NCBI RefSeq assembly: GCF_021018805.1
Contig: NC_086283.1
Span: 7,143,162-7,207,161 of the forward strand
DNA length: 64,000 nt
Source of the DNA: Prinia subflava
Taxonomy: Eukaryota > Chordata > Aves > Passeriformes > Cisticolidae
Reading direction: 5' to 3'
Shown: positions 57,173 through 64,000 of the stretch, piece by piece
Layout of the letters: the number at the start of each line of letters is the position of its first letter
Position numbering within the stretch: position 1 is the first letter of the stretch
The notes under the pieces: model-generated
Told to the model about the DNA's origin: nothing
The model's input: the letters and a program-made list of their open reading frames with translations, nothing else
Database searches by the model: none
Made by a program: the position numbers and the translations under genes

Positions 57173-58068
57173 GTAATTCCAATTGCATGGCTTACTGTGT
57201 GTTGTAGAACTTTTCCTTTGTGCTGCAGCATGTTCATAATTCTGCTAGCTCAGGACATGTCTTCATTTTATGTCAACCTGGTTCATCATAACATGTATTG
57301 ATTTCTTTGCTTGGTGTTCCCATAGCAGAGAGCCCATTGTTGAAAGCCAGAAATTGAACCAATTCTGCTCCTTCTGAATTAATGGCAAAACTTCAGTTCA
57401 TTTAAGTATGATACTGGGAAAGCACATTCTTCTTTTTTGTTTCAAGTTCTTCTGTGCAAGATTGCTGTTAGTGTACTTTCCCACCTGTACACACCCTTTC
57501 TTTATAATAATGCAGAGGATTTTTGAAAGTTGTTGTGGGTTTTTTTTTAAAGCATCCCCCCTATGCACCATCCAGACCAGTATTTGATACATGACACTGT
57601 ATCCATGGCCTGAGGTAGAAATGAAGAAAAGGGTTACAGCTTATTCCATGGCCATTTCGCAAAGCACCGAGTATCCCCAGATACGCTTAGCACTTTTTGC
57701 AGAATCATCTTTGCAACTGCTTGGAGATTTCTCCTGGTCTCAGATTGTTTTGGATCAGGCAGTGAGGGCTGGGAAATACGAATGGGTTTTGGTTTCCCTT
57801 CCATTAAGGGAAGCAGTGCCATTTCATCAATAGGAGCAGAGGACTTTATTATAAAATGTGAGCTGTACTGTTATTTTAACACTGTTTTTTGTGGTAGTGT
57901 TGACCTGTCATAAGTTAACAACTTGTCCATAACTGGTCTTGGTTCCCCTTGTGTTAAAAATCTAAACCATTTTGTTACAGTAGCTGTATTAACATTCACC
58001 CTGTGCTTGCATGACAAATTCTTCAGAAGTTTATTTAAAAGCTGAGAGGTTTGTATGTTTCTGTTTAG
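57173..58068 (+). other. COL25A1: COL25A1 intron (896 bp)
   Basis: AT-rich intron, nothing recognisable. It ends GTTTCTGTTTAG. Confidence 0.7.
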
Positions 58069-58113
58069 GGGCCACCAGGACCACCAGGACCCCAGGGGCT
58101 GCCAGGGTCAAAG
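58069..58113 (+). CDS. COL25A1: COL25A1 exon (GPPGPPGPQGLPGSK)
   Basis: A 45-bp exon encodes GPPGPPGPQGLPGSK, which reopens the triple helix after the linker. The GPPGPP start is the most helix-stabilising triplet pair and fits a role in nucleating the next block. Donor AAG|GTGATC is weaker than consensus. Confidence 0.94.
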
Positions 58114-59676
58114 GTGATCTTCCTTACTTTACTCACTGTATCTTAAGGGTGGTGTATTTTCTGGGTTTTTTAAAATGATATATGTGTACAGGTAAATGGA
58201 GCTTTCCAGCAGAGTTGTTTAACATGTTTAACATGTAAATTTAATATGGCATATTTCCAACTTTATATCCCAGATCCTTGAGATGTAGCTTTCCAGAATA
58301 GGTGCCCTGTTTAGTTGCCACACACAGATGCTTAGCTAAGGACCAGCAAAATTAATTAGTACTGGAAGGGTGCAGAAGCATCTCGCTCAGGGATCGGCAC
58401 TGAGGTTGCTCCCTAGGACTTTGCAAAGTGGGCACACAACCAGACAGTGGCTCCTGTGCCTCACTTCTGGTTGAGAGGGAATGAGGTAGGCAAAACTGTG
58501 TGCAAGACCACTGGCCACCATGTGAGTGCATGTGAATGCTGCTTTTGTACCATGGGGGCACCCACCCAAATAAGTGCAGTATTGTCTAACATCAGTAGAA
58601 ATTACAACGTACACGTGTGGGCAGGAGCCTGGCTGGAAACCCAGGCCTGCCAATACCACCTGGCTGGTGCCTATATGTAGTACAGAAGGGTTACTGAGCA
58701 GCCCACACAGAGACAATGAATACCATATGCTGCGCTGTTCTATAAAATTAAAATATTAAATTTTAATTTAAAAAACCTGTTGAAGTTAGTGGACTCTCCC
58801 TAAATGCTTTTAAGCTAGTTGAGATGTCTCTCCTATTTCTTAAATACTAGATAATTGCATCTTCTCCCAGTGTCTCTACACTGTTCCAAGAGCAAATATA
58901 TGCATCTTCAATAACAATACCAGATATTTGTATTTTAGACTTTATCCAGTATTTCATATGGAACTACATTACAATAGACATGTACATTGTTTTGAGAAAT
59001 TATGAGAAGCAAGGTCCATTCTAGGTGAAAATTGATAATAGAGTGTACAGTTAAGTGTGCAGAAATTGCTTTTTGCATTATCACCTACCCAGCAATTCTG
59101 CAACATGGAGTATGTTGTAGAACAGAGAAGTTGGAGTGTGGAAGAGGTTTTGTTCCTTCATATAGGTGAGCATTCTCATTCAAAATTGACAGTGTAAAGC
59201 AGAATTCAACATCACAGAAGTTTGTTTCTAATGTCATTGTCCATCCATCACCATAACTCGCTTCCTTAGAGAATGGTACCCAGGAACTGGTCATGACAAT
59301 GTGGTGAATGTGAACTCCCTCCACTGGTTTATAATAGGGGAAAAAACCATGAAGTTTCTCACTACCTTACATAAATTGGGAGGCATGATTCTCTGTTTAT
59401 TCTGGTAGCAGGCAAAGTTTCTATTGGACTGGGGTTTTTTCACGCCTGGGATTTTGTCTTCTATTTCCTTACTTTTTATACTTGGTCTTTATACAACCCA
59501 AAGTTTGTGTAATGTCATAATCAGCTGGGCTATTTATTTAATATAGGTGTTATATATATGCTGGAATTTTTGACAGAATATTCTCTAGCTTTATTGTTGT
59601 TAATTAGGGGAATTTCTATGGCTCTTCCCTCTAGTATCTGGGACAATTGGCATAATCCAGTTCTGTTCTCTTGCAG
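58114..59676 (+). other. COL25A1: COL25A1 intron (1.6 kb)
   Basis: AT-rich intron. A locally GC-richer segment at 58370-58680 is open in several frames (up to about 109 codons on the minus strand) without any domain. It ends GTTCTCTTGCAG. Confidence 0.65.
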
Positions 59677-59721
59677 GGTGAACCAGGATCTCCAGGAACT
59701 CCAGGAGCTGATGGCGAGCAG
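59677..59721 (+). CDS. COL25A1: COL25A1 exon (GEPGSPGTPGADGEQ)
   Basis: A 45-bp exon encodes GEPGSPGTPGADGEQ, five perfect triplets; human has GEQGSPGIPGMDGEQ as I recall. The donor is CAG|GTACAT. A 293-bp intron (59722-60014) with no visible feature separates it from the next exon. Confidence 0.93.
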
Positions 59722-60014
59722 GTACATATTGTTTAAACCATGTAGTGAAGAACATGTGAGCAACCACAGGTTGTTTCAAGAGATTTCCATGATCCCAAGT
59801 TGTAACTTAGATAATCTAAATAATATGATGATAATATTTAATAAAGATCATTATAGTGTTGCTGTGTAGTCTGTGATCTAATAATGTCTGCATTTCTGCA
59901 TTTTAATAGCAAAGGTATATGCAGCACATGACTTCTGCTTATTAAGATCAAAGCTAGAATTCTGTTGGTGCCCCTAGGTATTTTCAAGATTTGCTGAATA
60001 ATTCCATATTTTAG

Positions 60015-60095
60015 GGTCCTAAGGGCTCAAAAGGAGACACAGGTGATCCTGGAATGCCTGGAGAGAAAGGAGGAATTGGACTGCCTGGCCTACCA
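60015..60095 (+). CDS. COL25A1: COL25A1 exon (GPKGSKGDTGDPGMPGEKGG...)
   Basis: An 81-bp exon, the largest seen, encodes 27 residues: GPKGSKGDTGDPGMPGEKGG then IGLPGLP. There are nine triplets in register, including one GGI triplet with glycine in the X position. The acceptor is ATATTTTAG and the donor is CCA|GTGAGT. Human has GLKGSKGDMGDPGMTGEKGG at this place as I recall. The KGSKGD stretch is basic. Confidence 0.94.
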
Positions 60096-60835
60096 GTGAG
60101 TATGAAAAATTAATTAATTAGTTTTAGCAAAAATACTTGTATTTTTCCTCTCTTCCATTATCAGGAATTTCCAACAGTGTTGATAACTTACAAATAGGAC
60201 AGAGAGCACTGGGGAGAAAATTTTGAGATTGTTTTGAAGCTAATCTAGGAGGAGGTGTAAGATTGTCAGACCTTTTCATTCCACTTACAGTGAAAAAAAG
60301 TGCCATGTTGGGAAGAAAGAGATGAGTTGGCAGGCTGGCCAAAGTTGTACCACTCTTATAATATGTTGCACAACATGGGCAAGGTGAAAGGAGCTCAGTT
60401 TTGAAGGGAAATTTCAGGTGATTTAGACTGAGAAGGGAGAAAAGATGCGTGAATATTTATGGCATACATTCTTCCTATTTTGTATATATAGTTATATAGA
60501 TATATATATGTACATATGAAATTTCTCAGCAAAAACAGAAGCAATTTCAAAATTGTATCCATAACACAATATATCATGAATGGAGTGCCAGTTTAAGGAA
60601 TTGTCATAAATATTATGCCACAGTTGATAGCTATCAATATAAAAGCATATGTTTATATTAGTTAAAAATTATCTTTAAAGTAGTGCCAGAATTTTTTTAA
60701 GTATTTACTTTGTATGTGTGCTGTGTTATTCTTTTTTTAAATTACAATTATTTGCCAGTAAATATTATCATTTCTAGACTGGTTGCTAGGAAGATTAAAG
60801 CTGTTTTATAAATGCTGTTTCGTAATGATTTTTAG
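60096..60835 (+). other. COL25A1: COL25A1 intron (740 bp)
   Basis: AT-rich intron with a TATATA-rich run at about 60480-60515. It ends TGATTTTTAG. Confidence 0.7.
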
Positions 60836-60898
60836 GGAGCCAACGGCATGAAAGGCGAAAAAGGAGACGTTGGTTTGCCTGGTGCCCAAGGTCCCTCA
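60836..60898 (+). CDS. COL25A1: COL25A1 exon (GANGMKGEKGDVGLPGAQG...)
   Basis: A 63-bp exon encodes 21 residues: GANGMKGEKGDVGLPGAQG then PS. Seven triplets. It contains KGEKGD, a charged pair with the lysine-aspartate pattern that stabilises triple helices. The donor TCA|GTAAGT is strong. With the next exon it forms the interrupted junction GPS-MI-GPP. Confidence 0.94.
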
Positions 60899-62460
60899 GT
60901 AAGTCTCAGTGTGGCATTGCAATGAACACAGGAGTCCAGCAGTAGAACACAGTGAAACACAGTCCTCCAGCTTCTGATTCTCAGCAACACTTGATATTCA
61001 TGACTGATCCTTCCTGAGAATGAACAGACTTCTGCTCATAGAGCTAATTACAGTTTTTAAGAAATTTTGAAGATATAATTCCTGTTCTGTTCTATGACTA
61101 TGAGCAAGTCCTGCTCAATTCAGTCAAAGCCTTCTGGCTCTGTAATGAATCAAAAGATAAATGGGGAAGAAAAAAAAAACCCATACAAACCATAATCTCT
61201 CTCAACACCTTATACTCTGGGAATCTCAGTCCAGTGAGAACCAGACTAGACTGACTCCAAATATGTGACCCAGGGTAGTGAGCTAGTTGTATGAAACCAG
61301 ACATTCTCCTGATTTTTTTTAAACCATTGTAAAGGTATTAAAAAACAAACAAACAAAACCAAACAAACCCAAAAACCCCAAACAAACTCCTACATATAGT
61401 ACCTTTATGGTGTGGGTGACTTTCATTATCAGAGCACAGTAAGATGAGAGACCTCAGAGTAGGGGTTAATGACGGAAGTCAAAGAGGCTGCCCTGTGCCA
61501 TCGCAGGACTCAAGAGGCACCTCACATTTCTGAGTTTCTTTCTGTGAGAAGAAGATTCGTTTGTTAGAAATTAATTGACTAATTCTGCTTAGTAATTGAC
61601 TGTTCTGGTTATTTTCAATTGAAGAAAGACTTAGAGTTTTCAGGAGATTTCACAGGTGGTGAAATTTTCGTTTTTTGAAGTGCTTCTTGTAGTTGCTCTT
61701 GCCGCCACCGACAGCTGCTACAGCAGTGCATGAGTCTGGAGACCTGTATTAGCACCCCTGCTGCCACTCACAGGTTATGGCAGCAACCCACTGGGATTAA
61801 ATCCAGGAAGAGAAGGGATATTAAACTAGATATATCATTATGCAGTTATTTCCATGGATTTGTTAGGAACATGGAAAATCAGTGCAGAATATGTGTGCGC
61901 TAAATGCTGAGCAACCCGATTACTTAATTTAATGACCTCAGAGAATTTTTGGTACAAGTGGGCTAAAAGGAATAAAAGGAGAGGCAGGACAATTTTGAAA
62001 TAATGCCAAAGCACAGCTTGAATTTAGTATCTTTTCCATTTGTCAGTGTTGAGGAGGAATAAAATAACATATCATCACCTTCTGGCTCTGTAGATTAAGT
62101 AGTACAAGAGAGAACTAAAGAGCACATACCATAAAATATTAAAAGTTGAAGCATCCCTTCTCAGTAATGTTTGTTTTACAGGGATTTATTGTTTTTCCCT
62201 CATAGTGTTTCAAAGTGTAGGAATAAGAATCTGGAGACAGGCACGCTGCCAAATGGCACAGGCAGATCTGCACTTTGGGTACCCTGCCTTTCAAATCAAA
62301 ATAATTCCCATTCCTAAAGCCCTGTCTGGATGCGCTGACAATGTTCACTGTTGCATAGCTATTTTTGTAAGTGCTTGCCAACAAGGGTCAGCCTGACTTC
62401 TGGTATTTATGTGGGAGTTCTTTACTCTGCATGATTTAATACCATTTTTTTTATCTGTAG
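60899..62460 (+). other. COL25A1: COL25A1 intron (1.6 kb)
   Basis: AT-rich intron with an A/C-rich low-complexity run at 61331-61387 (AAACAAAC-type units). The acceptor is TTTTTTTTATCTGTAG. No other feature was recognised. Confidence 0.7.
61331..61387. repeat. A/C-rich low-complexity run
   Basis: AAAC/AACC-type units, imperfect, with almost no G or T on the + strand. Probably a decayed simple repeat. Confidence 0.7.
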
Positions 62461-62511
62461 ATGATAGGACCACCTGGACCACCAGGACCACATGGTCCTC
62501 CAGGCCCTATG
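62461..62511 (+). CDS. COL25A1: COL25A1 exon (MIGPPGPPGPHGPPGPM)
   Basis: A 51-bp exon encodes MIGPPGPPGPHGPPGPM. One of only two exons here that do not start with glycine: MI joins the PS of the previous exon to make a four-residue gap between glycines. Human has II at this place as I recall, so the break is conserved and the first residue is methionine here. The rest is proline-rich GPP/GPH triplets. The donor is ATG|GTAAGC. The initial ATG is an internal codon, not a start. Confidence 0.94.
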
Positions 62512-62858
62512 GTAAGCTTGGAAGGAATAGAGGGGGTAGAAATGGTCTAAGCCCTCTTGCCACTTTATTTCCTGCTGAATAAAAGTGTTATCAGAATATC
62601 TGGCCATTAAAGAAGGGACCTAATTTGGAAATCTTTTTGCATGTCTTAAAATTCTTAGGAGATGGGAAAACAAATTGCACGTTCCTGTTATTAACATGCT
62701 AGTGGTCTGGTTCCTCCTCAGAATCAGGTGTTGGCTGTTGCTTTATTGACATTTCTTTTGGGAGTAAAGAAATACAGGGGTAGTCTATATCCCTATAAAG
62801 CAAAAAATAAAAATCTGTGGTGTATTTTCATAATGAAAAATGTTACTTTTATTTTCAG
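62512..62858 (+). other. COL25A1: COL25A1 intron (347 bp)
   Basis: Short intron, nothing recognisable. It ends TTTTATTTTCAG. Confidence 0.75.
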
Positions 62859-62885
62859 GGACCTCATGGACTGCCTGGCCCAAAG
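62859..62885 (+). CDS. COL25A1: COL25A1 exon (GPHGLPGPK)
   Basis: A 27-bp exon encodes GPHGLPGPK, three perfect triplets and the same as human as I recall it. Consensus donor AAG|GTAAGT. It is the last exon visible; the following collagenous exons and the cysteine-bearing C-terminus must lie beyond 64000. Confidence 0.93.
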
Positions 62886-64000
62886 GTAAGTTAATACCTG
62901 TCTTAAATAGACGAGCTCTTTATGTCTGCAAAGTGTCATGCTTTGCTCTTGAATGCATGCAGCTATGTTTTGTCATGCCTCATTTAATAAACATTTCTGA
63001 TATTCTTAAACCTTAAAGCAGATTTGAATATTAGCAGCTTAAAAGCTTTATAAATTTTCTGTGACTGTTTCTGAGTAGTATTTCTCTTCAGCATCAGCTG
63101 AGTCCATTTCTTGTATGAATATTCGGGATATGGCACTATTCAGCTTTCTCTTTATGGGCAAGCTACCATTGCACTTGGAATTACTTTGGAATACAGAAGC
63201 ACGTTACAGGCTTGGGAAATCAAGTCAGATAAACTCATCTTCATTTATGGTCTCTTGTATCTCCAGCTTCTTCCAGTCTCCATGGCCTTTGTTAGGTGAC
63301 AGGTATTTTGCTGACCAGTTCCTTCACAGGTTATGCCAGTTCACCATCACAAACTGATGTATGCATTTTCGTGTTTTCCAAACTGGGGTCACGATCAGAC
63401 AGGTCTGCAGTACAGTTTTCCATAGCATATATTCTTTAGGGACTCAGCCCATGAGAACAGCTCATGAGAGTGGAAGAGAATTTTGGCAGAGTTGGAATAT
63501 TTTAATTTGTTCTTTAGTTCAGTAGTCACCAGTAAGCTAAAATTCAGCATGACACTATATTCATTAAGGCAAATAATCTTGTCAGGCATGATAATTTAAA
63601 TCACTGTGCCTCCCTAATCACACCTTTTTCAAAAAGTAAGGAAGAGGATGAAAAGGTGTTTGTTTAGTTTCGGAGTTTTATTTTGGATTTTTAAAGGTGC
63701 AAGACAGCAAATCACATTTGACCCCTTATGAGACTGTGTTACCTTGGCTCAAGAAACCTAAGTCATAAATCATTTTTTGAAATCAAGTATGTTCCATTTT
63801 AGCACCAGCCCTGCTTTACCTCAGGCTTTTGGCCTGAGACTCAGGCTTTTGTGGGATTTCTCAGGTCTGTTTCCAAAACTTCAGCATTTCCAGTGCTATT
63901 TGCTCTGAAAGTCACATCGAGTCAAATAGAATAAAAATGAAAAAATGGCTACTTAGGGTGAGAGCAGGCAGATGATGTCTGGAGTTACTTAAAGAAGCAA
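62886..64000 (+). other. COL25A1: COL25A1 intron, 3' part runs off the window
   Basis: AT-rich sequence, no exon or repeat recognised up to the end of the window. A short direct repeat, CTCAGGCTTTTG, occurs twice at about 63822-63852. Confidence 0.65.

Larger units (their letters stand above)
1..64000 (+). other. COL25A1: COL25A1 gene, internal part (collagen XXV alpha 1)
   Basis: Twenty exons from 11220 to 62885 read as one uninterrupted 316-codon frame of Gly-X-Y triplets with a few interruptions. The linker containing EIIDYNGN followed by the short exon RIATLTVT, and the collagenous pieces GDPGSSAAGIK and GANGMKGEKGD, are those I recall from human COL25A1, in the same order. Known for the family: a type II transmembrane homotrimeric collagen made in neurons and developing muscle, shed by furin-type cleavage, binding amyloid beta in plaques, and needed for motor axon innervation of muscle. 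The cytoplasmic and membrane-spanning exons, the promoter and the 3' end are outside this window. Other membrane collagens (XIII, XXIII) share the modular exon style but not this linker, so the assignment is firm. All introns seen use GT-AG. Confidence 0.93.

Overview
The window is vertebrate genomic DNA, most likely from a bird and plausibly a passerine. It holds a central part of one large gene on the + strand, COL25A1, which encodes collagen XXV alpha 1 (CLAC-P, a type II transmembrane collagen). Signs of a vertebrate are short phase-0 exons of 24-81 bp, long AT-rich introns and GT-AG splice sites. Signs of a bird are two CR1 LINE 3' ends, one finishing in the typical tandem TGATTCTATG-like tail, and long GC-rich LTRs of an avian endogenous retrovirus type. 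No bacterial-style gene, rRNA, tRNA or CRISPR array was seen. Most open frames in the window are chance runs in introns.

Gene layout: 20 coding exons were located between 11220 and 62885. Together they give 948 bp, 316 codons, in one continuous frame. Each exon length is a multiple of three, and 18 of 20 start on a glycine codon, as in fibril-associated and transmembrane collagens. The order of the encoded peptides matches COL25A1 as I remember the human protein. It includes the diagnostic non-collagenous linker (ATEIIDYNGN..., RIATLTVT) that splits two collagenous blocks. The N-terminal cytoplasmic, membrane and first collagenous exons lie upstream of base 1, and the C-terminal exons lie beyond base 64000.

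Introns by region: 1-11219 is intron with a CR1 copy, a TG/GA-type microsatellite and a G-rich run. 13717-25223 is an 11.5-kb intron with a cluster of inserted elements: a 125-bp near-perfect inverted repeat spanning 1.13 kb, an internally deleted CR1 fragment and a sense-oriented 1.38-kb solo LTR. 37012-50038 is a 13-kb intron with a roughly 370-bp pyrimidine tract and a second, antisense copy of the same LTR. The two LTRs face each other as an inverted pair about 21.7 kb apart and enclose six COL25A1 exons. The 3' third (50-63 kb) is exon-dense with short introns.

No clearly new gene system was found. The most interesting non-genic structures are the inverted LTR pair, the internal layout of that LTR (promoter-like motifs at one end, poly(A) signal 1.1 kb away, a conserved splice donor between), and the unexplained inverted-repeat element at 19167-20300.
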